NCBI GenBank assembly: GCA_001599595.1
Contig: BCHH01000012.1
Span: 8,680-63,760, forward strand
DNA from: Beverwykella pulmonaria
Taxonomy: Eukaryota > Ascomycota > Dothideomycetes > Pleosporales > Melanommataceae
Reading direction: 5' to 3'
DNA length: 55,081 bases
Below are positions 9,745 to 20,361 of the stretch, one piece after another. The notes below the pieces were generated by a model that worked only from the letters and a program-made list of their open reading frames with translations, was not told the origin of the DNA and did not search any database. Each line of letters begins with the position of its first letter. Position 1 is the stretch's first letter. The position numbers and the translations under genes are program-made.

Positions 9745-12700
9745 TTATATCCTCAATGTCTTTAAAATTTCACGACTAACCGACTCCAACTCCTCTCCAA
9801 ACAGATTATGGGCATTCAAACTCAGCTCAACGTAGAAATATCCGTCCCTCGGCTGGTAATTGGGTCCCCTCTCGGCACATCTCCTCAGCAAAGCCTCCAT
9901 CCTCTCCTTCCGCTTCAGCGCCAGCGCCTCCCTCTCCTGTAGATGTAGTCGCGCATATTGCAGCAGGAACGCCGCGAGCCCCGCAACAATGGGCGTCGCA
10001 TACGACGTCCCGGACCGGGACTCGACCCACTTTTGGTTCGACTTGTCGCGACAGACTGGCCATGCCGACTGGACTGACTCGCCGACCGTCGCAATGTTAA
10101 TGGCGTTGGGCTCGGCGGTCGGGCTGAATTTGGACACATTCCCATACGTGTCGGTCGAATGGACACAGATGACCTGCGAGCTGCTAGCAGGATACGCTCG
10201 GCCAAGTCGGCCGCCGCTATTGGCGGCGGCGGCGAACATGAGGACTTTCTTGCAGTATGCTTTGTGGATAGCAGCTTCGAGGGCGTCGTAGCCTTCAAAA
10301 TGAGAGGAGGGCCACCCAAATGACATCGAAATGATGTCTACATCCCATTCGTCGACTGCGTGATTGATCGCCTGTGTGTGTCAATTCCTGAATGTTACGT
10401 AGGGAAGCAATACCAGTCCAGCTTCTTACATTCACAACGATCTCAGCGTCGGGTATCCTGTTCTCGTCCGCAATTTTGATGACGTAGAGCTCCGCGTCTT
10501 GGGCATAGTCGAGTATCAGGCTCGCAGCGAAAGTGCCATGTCCATGTCGATCTGGAACGTTCTTCAAGGACTCGTAGCAATTGCGCCTTCCTTTGAGGTT
10601 CTTCTCGCGAGCTTCGAAGACGTAGTGATCTCGATCGATGCCCGTGTCTAGAATCGCAATTTTCACGGGTTGTGCTGGAGAGTCCGGGAGGTGTTTCCTA
10701 ATGAACTTCTCAAAGACTTTTTCATATTCTGATCTCCATTTCAGGTATCTGTTGATTCTGCAGAATGGGAGTCAGCAGACATATTTCACTCATAAACAAA
10801 TGCAGGCCATGACAGGGAGCTCATAGTGCTGCTATTGAGAGACTTACTCAGCGACAGAATGCTCCTCATCGCTCATCTCATCATCAAAGAACTGAGATGC
10901 CTTGTAACCGACCTCAGGATTTGACATGGAGTCCAGATTCTGTGCCGGATGTGAGACCAGAGAATGGAGATACGGATATTGATATGTATGTTTCCCGAAC
11001 TCTGGCCCATTCTGATGGACTCCGACTTGGCCTGGAGCAAGCAACATAAACGCGGGTGACGGGGTGCGTGTAGGTGTGAGCACACCCGGAGGCACCGTAG
11101 TCGCGTGGCCACCTGTTTCATGGCTGGTTATAACCTGACCCCATTTCCCAAAATCCAGACCCCTTGCATACTTGTCGACGCCGTCTAGAGGTATCTGGCT
11201 GAAGCCGTGAGTCAGGTGAAGCTCCAGGAGCCGAACAACGTGTTGATAAATCCGCGACCTGAGCGTTCCACTGTCGAGGGCCGCGCCTTCGTCGTCTTCC
11301 CAGAGCTCGCCATCCAAGCAGTTGTCTATAGCGCTGACCAGAGAAGAATCCTCGGGGATTTGGGACCGCCATCCCTCCTTCTCAATTTCCTCGTCGCCAT
11401 TGAACACTTGATCAACGTCGATAAGTGTGATACGGCCGCTGGGCTTCTCGATCAGCAGGATGTCATGCATCTCGGCCAGCTTTTTGAATGGCTTGACAAA
11501 GTACACCTCCATCAGGACCACTGCCAAGGCAACCAGTGCCGGACAGCGATGTCCTGCATCTAGCTCGTCTGAGCTGTCGTCATCGCCGTCCCCGCTGTTC
11601 ACGACGAGTTGAAAATCGGGAGTTGCGCCGGCAGGACTGGCCTTGGGCAGCTGGGTTTGGATGAATGGTCGCAAAGGAGTTTTGCGAAAGGTTGTCTGAA
11701 AGAATTTAATGTTTGCAGAGCCCCACCCTGGCTGAAGCCAAGAAGTGCCATTCAGGTGAAGAACCGTGTAGCCGATTATAAGCGAAAGGATGCGCTTCGT
11801 CTTCTCTGTAAAGAATTCGTATCGCTCCTCAAAACATCGACATAGAGAAATAGGCTCGGCGGTCTTGTCGATCCAGAAATCGCTCTTCTCAAATCCCATC
11901 TCGAAGAGTTGGCCGCTAGTGAGCTTTAACACGAGGCGCTGTAAGGTCTTCGTTTTCGTCTTGGCAATTGGTCTGCAGAGTTTCTCCACCTTCGTAGATC
12001 CGTCGGCAGAGTTGCCTCCACGAGGCGGCACCACTTCACCAGCTATAGCGAACCCAACGACTCTCTCTTTGACAGTTTGGACGCGAACTTCGTGCCAATC
12101 CTGTTCCATGGAGAGAAACATGTCGAAATGGAGCTCCCCGGCTGCGTCGTTATCGCCGTAGGACTTTCGAGCGCGGTTTCGAATGGATTTGACGACTAGT
12201 TTTTTGTCGATTTTCTTCTCGGGCTTCCGGTAAGTGCCCAATTCGAGCTTCGCTCCAAACTTATGTTGGCTCGGGCAGGAGCATCTCTTGCAATCTAACA
12301 GTGCGTCGAAGATCGACTGGGCCGCCTTCCAGACAGCGTATGATGGTTCGCCAATGTCCGGGGGTGCGAATTTCTCCGCGGATTTCTTGAAACAGTGCTC
12401 CGGCTGTTGCTTAAGAAGGTCGTCCGCACAACTTTCCAGCGCTTTGTCCACTTCGCTGCAGTGCTCCTCAGACGCTTCAAGCTTCAGCCATCGTCTGATG
12501 AATTCGAGTTTCGTGTCGTCGTGTTGCTTTCGTATCTCGCTCCAGTGAAGGTTGAGTGCCCCGAGACGAAACTCTAACGTGACGGTGTATGATTGTTGTT
12601 GTTCCTGGAGGCCATTTTCGGGAACTAGAGAGCCGAGATGGCGTAGAGCCTGGTTGACCAGTTCCCCCTTGAGTCGAGAGGAGGTCTGGCGTGCGCGCCT

Positions 12701-12874
12701 TACATGATCTCGGAATCTGACGCAATGGCATCCCAGGTGGCTGTAGAAGACTCTTGCTTCCTCGTTCACTTCGTTGATTCGAGCGATTTCTGCTATCTGC
12801 AGGATTGTTTCGGACGTTTGCAGGAGCAAGTCGTCATTTTCGACCGCGTCTTCGGGGGCCGAGGCTGTGTCCAT
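9745..12874 (-). CDS. DUF7580-like domain / subtilisin (S8) fusion protease, HET-Q2-type
   Basis: Three exons, 12874-10848, 10757-10430 and 10371-9745, with introns of 90 bp (GTAAGT...CAG) and 58 bp (GTAAGA...CAG), encode 993 aa. Residues 1 to about 560 form a mostly helical N-terminal domain; the stretch EKTKRILSLIIGYTVLHL then NGTSWLQPGWG matches the fungal DUF7580 pattern. A P/T/H-rich linker (about 590-660) follows. Residues about 706-960 are a peptidase S8 domain with an intact triad: Asp713 (AILDTGID), His749 (DRHGHGTFAAS) and Ser908 (SGTSYATPIVAG), plus oxyanion Asn836 (AAAANSGG). No signal peptide is seen, so it is probably cytosolic. It lies convergent to the gasdermin-like gene and is its likely activating protease; the N-terminal domain is the probable sensor or regulator. 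Protease call near certain, role inferred. Confidence 0.88.
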
Positions 12875-13481
12875 TTGGCCGGCCTTCTACTGCGGTTACG
12901 ACGACATGCTCGGCGACTGTCTACTGTAGGAGGGTTAGTCCATTCGGAGAGGATCTGACGCGGCCGGCTTTGCTACCGTCCTCGGCGCTTTGTCACTGCT
13001 GATGGAGGAGGCTCACGCGATCGTGGGCATCCATAGTGGAAAATCTTTCCGTGCGGCTGAGACTAAGTGGGGCATAGCCGCCGGAAATCGTCTTAACAAA
13101 CGACATCAGTTCCTAACATAGCGGATATTTCAGCGCCACATAGCAACCAGTTCCAGGCATTAAATTTACTCTTATTTAGATAAATTAGCACTTACAAGTC
13201 TTTTTATTTCTGAAATTATTCTGCGGTATTCTGTGGATATACTAGCTATGGCAAAGATTGGATCCGTTAGTGCCGTCTTGTCAATCACAGACGACTTGAG
13301 GTGGGGGTGGTGCCTGATATAGCTGCATCCGCACCCCCCAGGCCCCGCGACCGCCTTGCTCAATTCTCCATCCACGGCGACGAGCAGCCGATGCAACTTG
13401 AATGGCCTTGAGCAGTCTTACCGATGACAACCCATATGCGAACACTCATTCTATCGCCATAGCTTGGGCAGACTCGCCGCC
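12875..13481. promoter_or_regulatory. Divergent intergenic region (protease / C2H2 gene)
   Basis: 607 bp separate the start codons of the divergent subtilisin fusion and C2H2 genes, so it must hold both promoters. It includes an AT-rich patch around 13160-13220. I see no further gene; a 74-codon minus frame (13396-13172) lacks any domain. Confidence 0.5.
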
Positions 13482-16250
13482 ATGACGGACGCCGACGTGG
13501 CTTCAGAGCCAAAGCGGCCGACCGTTGCTGCCTCCGCTAACCAGTGTCTGGAATCGTTTCAACGATGCCTCCTCCGGGCGTCATCCGTCCATCCCCGGGA
13601 ACTCTCAATGGTAGAGGACCAAGTTGCGAGATTCTCTACCTGGACTACAGGCATCGGAGTCTTTGCTCTTGGGCGAGCATCCATGGATCATAGGCTCCGA
13701 TATGCCCCGGAGGTGCAGAGTGTCATCACCGGTCTGTTGGAGTCACTGAACTACCGCATTCGAACTTGTAAGTCTCGCCCCCTTCATTGCAGTTCATGGT
13801 TTCATCTTGTGCCGGCCTCTAGCCTCCAAAACTGGACAAGTCAATCTAACGTCCACATAGGCTCGGACGTCCTTGATGTCCTTGGCAAGTCCCCGGCAGC
13901 GAATGCTCTGAATATCCCAAATGAAGCGTTGGGACAGTCTTTTGGATATATCGTGACTGAGATCAGTCGTCTTAACAAGATTTCGAACACAATTCGCAGA
14001 GCTAGCAAAGAAGCCCAGATTCTCAAAGCGAGCGATTTTCAAATCAAAGACGACGATGGCAATGACGTGGAGCCACTCCTGCTCGGTCATTTTAAGCATC
14101 ACATTCACGATCGGTTTCCCAACATCAGCGACACTATGCAACAGAGACTCGCTTGCACAATGCTCCTTCGACGGAAACGAATTCTACACAGGAGACATCG
14201 CCAAGGGAACACAGCTATCCAGCTGCAGAAAGCAGGCACTAAGGCGTCCATTACATTGCCAGCTGCTCGGCCAACGGTTCCCTTAGCGCAAGGCAATCCA
14301 CAACAGGATGACGGTCAGGTTACCGCCGTGGCAGCAACCACGATTGCACCCTCCCAGATCAAAAGCGCAACAACTTTAGCGCCCGATAAGTTCCAAATGG
14401 CTGCATCAAGTCTATCCGTTATTTCAGCAAGCAAGACGGTCGCGTTAGGCAACCATGAAGCTCTCAATTTCCCACTCGCCCCTGGTTTCGCTGCCAAACG
14501 AAAGTACGAACAGCTCAAATCACAGCGGCTAGCTGTTCACCAGGCTGTACTCGACGAACTGGATGGATTATACGCCACTGCAGACTCCTATAAAGACGCA
14601 CCACTCAGCCTGAGTGTTGCTGACGAGGTTGCGGAAGACATAGCCTCGGCGGAGGCAAAGCTCAAAGACACTCTGAAGTCAGACCTCCAGGCAATAGGAG
14701 AGATCACCTGTCCTTATTGCCTTTACGCTCTCCCAGCCGAAGAGGTGTTCGACGAGAGAAAATGGCAGTGAGTAATTATCTAACGCTCGACGATGATCAC
14801 CATACCTGCAAAGTTCTTGCCATCGTAGGAAATTGCTGACCAGCCTTAAGAAATCACGTCAAGAATGACCTGGACCCCTACGTGTGCCTCTTTGAGGATT
14901 GCGACCAGCCGGACGAGCTCTATAGCCATAGCGATGGATGGCTCAGCCATTTGCATCAGCATGGCCAGCGCTGGCGCTGCTCCTCTCACCGCGAGCTGGG
15001 TCTATTTTCGACTCGTGAAGAGTACATTCAACACATGCGGAAAGCCCACAATACCAAACTCAGCGACACCCAACTCCGCGCCTTGGCGAACAGGAACACT
15101 CGCAAGATGGTGAAGTTGTTTCCATCGTGCCCCTTATGCGGAAAGAATGAGGCCGAGGTGGATAGTTGTCTAGAGGATCACATCGTTGGACACTTGAGAT
15201 CCCTCGCCCTCAAGTCCCTTCCAAGCTACCAAGACGAGATCCCAGACGACGCTGGAAGTGGAAAGGATAGTGTTGATGCTTCACGACCGCAAAGCAGGAG
15301 TACGGTTAAGAATCTGGGGGAGGACGAGGACATGCATGCAATTGGAACAAAACACTTCTGGATCAATTGGAAACCTCAGCTGACCGAAACCAATCCCACA
15401 AATTTTCTAGGAGATACTCATCTTGAGTTAGATTTAAGTCACAAGGACGCCTGGATGGCCAGCTATAATCTTGATATGCTCGCGTCCCGGAAATCGTTCG
15501 GGAATCTTGAGGACGACCCGATCCTTCAGTCGCTGCAGCAGCAGCAACAGCAGAAGCAGAAGAAGAAGCAACAGCAACCGCCTCCAGCCGCCGATAAAGT
15601 GAGGGATCTGCCTGTCGTTACCAAAGGAAACGATGATACATCTCCCAACTGTGCAATCTGCAACGCGCCAGCATACCCAGAATGCCCCTGCGAGTCGGAG
15701 CGCCTGCAGATTGCCGTCAAGCAGGCCGAACAACGGGCTATGGAGGAGAAGCTTGCTGAGATACGGTGTGCNTTTCCTCAACCGTTATCTAGAAGTGTGT
15801 TAGGGCTAATATGTGGGCAGCGACTGGGTGATTGCGCATGCGCGCCAACACATCCTGAACGCCTTCGAACGGCTAACATCGANGCGCAAGCAAGCGCATT
15901 CTGCTTACCTCGCGTCCCTCCCGAATTACGGCATCTATATGCAATATTCAGGCCATCCGCCCATACATCCCACCTACGTGGACCAGCTCCATCGACAGAT
16001 CGCAGAAGCGCATGCCGAGTTGAGGCAGGGTATCGATGCCGACTGGCGCGCATGCGTGCTGCGTTACCCAGAAGTGCTGGACTACTTCTATAGCTTGGTA
16101 GAACTGCAGTTGCCCAGTGAAAGGTCACCAAGGGTGGTGGAGCCGCCGTTCGCTGCTGCGGGGTATGCGGACAGAGGGTATATAGACCACTCTCAGGTGG
16201 GGAAGGAGAAGAAAAAGAAGAGGGCTCCTGCAGACCCGCTAGAACTCTAA
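13482..16250 (+). CDS. Large C2H2-type zinc-finger domain protein (fungal, uncharacterised)
   Basis: Four exons, 13482-13767, 13861-14767, 14851-15765 and 15821-16250, encode 845 aa. Introns are 93 bp (GTAAGT...TAG, in frame if retained), 83 bp (GTGAGT...AAG) and 55 bp (GTGTGC...CAG). ATG at 13482 (MTDADVASE) has a good GCC context. An N-terminal helical domain is followed by a basic KRKYEQLKSQRLAVHQAVLDEL segment. A Cys/His cluster starts at CPYCLYALPAEEVF and runs through NHVKNDLDPYVCLFEDC, WLSHLHQHGQRWRC and YIQHMRKAH to CPLCGKN...HIVGHLRSLAL. After a CAG-encoded Q/K run comes CAICNAPAYPECPCESERLQ and a C-terminal helical module (DWVIAHARQHILNAFERL...YPEVLDYFYSLVELQLP). These modules are widespread in Pezizomycotina without known function. 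One codon contains an N (15883). Confidence 0.85.
15533..15578 (+). repeat. CAG/AAG microsatellite in coding sequence
   Basis: A run of CAG, CAA, AAG and AAA codons encodes a mixed Gln/Lys tract inside the C2H2 protein. Such tracts vary in length between strains. Confidence 0.75.
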
Positions 16251-16302
16251 GCATGCGGTAAACGGCAACGCCACCACTTGTAAGATGTCGTACTAATAAG
16301 AG

Positions 16303-16940
16303 TTTGCCATGCTTAGGTCTCATCGGTAGGCAGACGAATGCCTTGATAGCGCTAGCAGGGAGGATGGCCGACCCGCACCGGCCACAATCTTGTAGGGTGG
16401 CGAAGAGAACTTTTGAATTGTTGAAAGAGGAGGAAACTTATCTCGGACATTCTTTATATCGAATCCTAGCGACTCGCTTAACTAGTTCCCGCTGCAAGGC
16501 GGCCCGTGCGGCCTTCCGAACACCGTGCCGGCCCTCGATGGTGACCTCAACCCCTAACCGCATCCCATGGACAACGCCCCCGGAAGCTCCCAGAGCACGC
16601 GCGAGGAAGCCGAGTGCGAAGGTGCTAGAGACCCAGCAGGCATTGAGGACGCAGACAACAGCAGCCCAGCTTAGGCAGGCCAGAACCAGAGCCACAGCGT
16701 CACAGCCACATGCCAAAGAACCCTCAAGCACGCAACAATGTGCAGACGATGGGTTACCACCCTTCCCCATCTAGAGGGAATCCATCTCTCCTAAACAGGG
16801 AGGAAGAAGCGCTAGGAGAGATGACGTGATACAGCTTATTACAGGCTTGAAAGACACTATAGCACAGGTGTATCAGGGAAAGTTTTTTCGTGGCCAAATT
16901 GGCTCATACCTGGCACGCGATTGTGAGGCATAGTATGAAT
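16303..16940 (+). mobile_element. Degenerate LINE (Tad-like) 5' remnant
   Basis: The left 100 bp match the repeat at 2026-2124. A frame opening at ATG 16710 (MPKNPQARNNVQTMGYHPSP) reads to SLLNREEEALGEMT. After a single-base frame slip the next frame gives DVIQLITGLKDTIAQ. The order 'NREEEALGEMT...DVIQLITGLKDTIAQ' resembles the start of the first (gag-like) reading frame of fungal Tad-type LINEs, as I know the family. The rest decays into stops by about 16940. No reverse transcriptase is present. Keeping the 5' part while losing the 3' part is opposite to usual LINE truncation, so a later deletion or a different element type is possible. Confidence 0.45.
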
Positions 16941-17090
16941 TAAATGCGCCTTGTAGGTTGAGTTCTGAACGTGGAAGTAGCTTCTACAACTACTATGCGC
17001 CTGCAATGTTGTTGCGCATCGTATTCTGCTTGTACAATTAGTGCAATAGCTGTGCTATGTTTTGGCGGGTGTTATTGTGCGCGTCCTACA

Positions 17091-17150
17091 GCCCTAATGT
17101 TTGCTCCTGACCCCTAATGTTTGTCCCACAGCCCTAATGTTTGCTCCACA
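17091..17150 (+). repeat. Three tandem 20-bp repeats
   Basis: GCCCTAATGTTTGCTCCTGA, CCCCTAATGTTTGTCCCACA and GCCCTAATGTTTGCTCCACA follow head to tail, with a decayed fourth unit at 17151-17170. No function is apparent. The CCCTAA core is isolated in each unit, so this is not telomeric DNA. Confidence 0.85.
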
Positions 17151-17235
17151 ACCTCCCAACATTGCTCCACGCCTGCCACGCCAACAACAATTCTGCTGCT
17201 AGCATTACATTGCCCTGCTATATCTACTAGGAATA

Positions 17236-17953
17236 TGTAACGGCGCAGGATATCAGAACGATCGGATTCGGGTGCGAATCACTACCGAGGCATATGGGAG
17301 TGCACGAGTGATAACGGATACCCAAGATAGAATCGATACCTATAGGTCGGGTACGAAAGGATAATCAAAAGCTACCTGATCTAACTAACGAAACAACTAA
17401 CTTATATACACGAAGAGAGATGAGAGATAACGAAGCCGAGGTACTATAGGTTCGGATAAGGACCTATATCGGAGTTGCATCAGGAGCTGGTCAGGAGCCG
17501 AGGTAATATAGGTTCGGATATGGATCGAGTCTGTATTGGAGTTGAGTGGGGAGCAGGTCGGGAACCGGAGTCCTATCGGTTCGGATAGGAATAGGACCTG
17601 TATCAGAATCGGGCAGGGAGCGGTTTAGTCACGTGATGGAACGATTGTTCGAATCGTTACAACGAGGGCCACAACCTGTGAAGGGAGAAAGTTCCCCACA
17701 GCAAGCATTAAGAGAAACCCAACAGACTCTTGACTACTAGAAAACACTAGGTATAGAACTAGGTGAGTGTAAGGAGACTGTCGGTAGGGGATTGAAATAT
17801 GGGTATAGAGTGTATTCAAGACGAATCCTTGAGGAGTACTCAGGAGTCGGAAGGTAGCTATATACAGATCGGCACGTGACCGGAGATCACGTGGTCCGAA
17901 ACCTGGCCGAAGGCTGGCCGAGGATGGCCCGGAGGGGAAGGTTGCTCGTGACA
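17236..17953. mobile_element. Probable solo LTR of a retrotransposon
   Basis: The segment starts TGTAACGG and ends CGTGACA, giving a TG...CA boundary with a short imperfect terminal inverted repeat (TGTAACG against TGTCACG), as in Copia/Gypsy LTRs of fungi. No gag-pol, primer-binding site or second LTR lies next to it, so it would be a solo LTR left by recombination. The 5-bp flanks (GAATA, CGCAT) are not a duplication, which weakens the case or implies flank decay. It contains a triple internal tandem repeat. Confidence 0.45.
17436..17625 (+). repeat. Three tandem 62-67-bp imperfect repeats
   Basis: Units start at 17436, 17498 and 17565, each opening CCGAGGTA(C/A)TATAGGTTCGGATA or a close variant (CCGGAGTCCTATCGGTTCGG) and closing with GAGCAGGTCGGGAAC-like sequence. 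They lie inside the probable solo LTR and look like an amplified promoter or enhancer-type module. Confidence 0.75.
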
Positions 17954-19896
17954 CGCATATAATCAAAATTTGAAATACAACGACGAAAAGGAATTTTGCC
18001 GTTAAAAAATCCCCGGAAATTAAGGAGGATCAGTCGACAAATTGCACTTCGTCGCCTCTAGAAGCGGTGAAAGACCACTACCAAGAAGGCTTGAAGCAGT
18101 GTGGCGACACGAGATGTAAGGAGCTATCAAGGAAATAAAAACCACGGTGCCGCTGACGATCAGCAGCTGTATGCGAAAGGATTCACGGCGCAAATAAATA
18201 GATAATGCAAGTATCACTACTTCAGATGATACAGACCTATGAATAGAGGGCCAAGACAGGCCTTTGACACCAACCCGAATCTCGCCCCATACCGCAGAAG
18301 CGTTTTGTTTTGGAGGTGAAACTTATATACGCTGTCATCACCATGGTACATGACTAGTACATACGTATTGACAGAGCTCAAGCTGCTGATACAGGCCCCA
18401 ACTTCAAGATCGTAGCAATCATTCACTTCAAAACCTCCGTGCGGTAGTGTGTAACAAGTGATGACAACCCTTATCGTTGCCGTTTGCTTGCATACGCAGC
18501 GGCACAGAATTCACTGCACTCTTTTTTGACACATGCAGCTCTCTCGACGTAGCTAGTGGAACGAGCTTGCGACTAAAAGCCGCAAGGGTCGCTAATGCAC
18601 ATGTGTGATGCGGGCTGAGGCAGACACAAGGTGGTTCGGCGCCTATCGCGTCTATTTATATCTAAGCGCCAGGACTTGAGCGAACTGACGCGCGTTTATT
18701 TCGCAGGATTGGATTGCCAGGCTAGGGAGCTAGGATATACTACATGTTAGATCGCTTGAATTTGTCTCTGGACGTCTGCCAGCCAGCCATCTATCGAGAA
18801 GATACCTCAATGTCGAAGTTGATCTGTGAAGATGTGCACATCGATGCCGCCTAGATTCAGGTCGTTGATTTCGCTTAGGCGAAAACCCCTGGGGATTCTC
18901 TGTGCTGCACCGGTGAGCGTCAGCATCCTTCGGATTCTTGATATCATGTCCTGGCACATCTGCAAGTCAGTGTAAATCTGGTGGATGAGTATGCACTTTT
19001 CATACGGCGGACAGCAGGGTTTACGAGCGCGGGCCCAATCGTAGGTGAATGTGGGGTGAATGTGCTAATCCTTTTCCTAGGAACGAATTCGCCTAATTGG
19101 TCGCCCTCCTTTGCCGTTGGCCGAGCCAGCCATCATTTGTTGCCAGATGTCTGCGCCTTCATGCAGAGAAATATGTGGCTGATACCGCTAGGTGCGCCAC
19201 ATACACGCCACCAAACAGCTCTCCATAAGATGCTGTGGTCGGGTTCAGTAGAAGTAGTTGATTGATTGGATATACTAGCGACGGAAGCGAGATGATTGGC
19301 TGTGAGCGGACATTGTGCAGGGACATCCTGCGGATCGTAGGTCCGCGTGGACGCGTGAAAGACGATTCTAATAGTGAGCAACTGTACATAAATTGACAAC
19401 ACCCCCAGCCAGATACTCGGAGACATATCCAACTCTTCGGCCTATACTCCTGAGCATTTCACCCACCCATATCTTGAAACCTTATTCCAGCCAGCATGAC
19501 CTCCAGGGAGCACGATCACCTCAGATACGTGGAAGAACCTCGTATAGTTTTGTAGGTGTCTTTCCCTCCGGTTACGTCGTCAGCCTTCATCATGCTTATA
19601 GGGGTGTTCATGCTTTTCCATTTGTTTACTGTTTACATTTATTCCTTCTTCATGTTCGGTCATCTTCTTCTAATCTCGTATGAGATCGCAAGGTCGCCTG
19701 TGCTTGTCCATATGTTTACTCTTCACTTTACGTTCTTGCTCACCTTCGATCCTCGTTATCTGCTAGATCCACTCCTCTTGTCATCACCTCTTTCCTTCCC
19801 CCCCCTTTTCCCCCCCTTCTTTGATTGCCAACATCTCTTGCTATGCGTCGAACTTAAGCAGTGATATTCTCCTGCTTCCAATCTGTCTGAAAGACT
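17954..19896. other. Gene-poor intergenic interval
   Basis: About 1.9 kb. Several reading frames of 65-100 codons occur on both strands, but none has a recognisable domain, consistent codon bias or introns that extend it. A strong pyrimidine tract at 19786-19821 (C8/C7 runs) sits about 75-110 bp before the next gene and probably marks its core promoter, since fungal promoters often have CT-rich tracts just upstream of transcription starts. Confidence 0.5.
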
Positions 19897-20361
19897 ATGT
19901 TCGCGAAGAGCTCTGGTATGAACTCTTCTTTTGATCACCTTCTTCTCTCTTCCTTCAACGTCCAATCCCTTGCATTCTAATCCCTTTGTAGAAAACACTC
20001 TACCAGCCCGTCGCAAGTTCATCCCAACAGTCATAAACCCCCAAACTCCAACGCACCTACACCTGATCTCACTCCGCCTTCAACACCTCCTTGCCCTTCT
20101 GTCACTCAGAGAAATCCCACGAAACCCACACCTCGTTTAACCACTGCCGCCCTCACCACCCACAATGCTTCGCCCCAAATAGACGACACCAATGAAAAAA
20201 AAATGAGACTCCAGAAGGCGGCACGAAACCTCGGTTTCGAGCTACCTCTTCATGCGTACGAACACGAGAAATGGAGATTTGGAGACTGGCTCTCAGCTCA
20301 AAAAGACATGGCAAGAGAACGACGAGCGAAAGAGAGGAATATGGAGAGATATATTGGGTAA
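19897..20361 (+). CDS. Small uncharacterised protein, tandem paralogue 1
   Basis: A 120-aa model: exon 1 19897-19915 (MFAKSS), exon 2 20018-20361. The second exon is certain as an open frame: a Pro/Thr/Ser-rich disordered stretch, then RLQKAARNLGFELPLHAYEH, then EKWRFGDWLSAQKDMARERR before TAA. The first exon and the 102-bp intron (GTATGA donor, AAG acceptor at 20017) are less sure, because a nearer TAG acceptor (19991) would put the exon out of frame. The C-terminal motif recurs in the gene at 21332, so the two are paralogues. Function unknown; no signal peptide or membrane segment. Confidence 0.5.

Noticed and set aside
13768..13860. Treating intron 1 of the C2H2 gene as coding
   Set aside because: It is in frame (93 bp) and open, but has a consensus GTAAGT donor, a CTAAC branch site and TAG acceptor, so splicing is more likely.
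17091..17150. CCCTAA motifs as interstitial telomere repeat
   Set aside because: Each CCCTAA occurs once per 20-bp unit, not as a hexamer array.
18730..19432. Several 60-100 codon frames on both strands
   Set aside because: Mutually overlapping, domain-free and without splice extensions.
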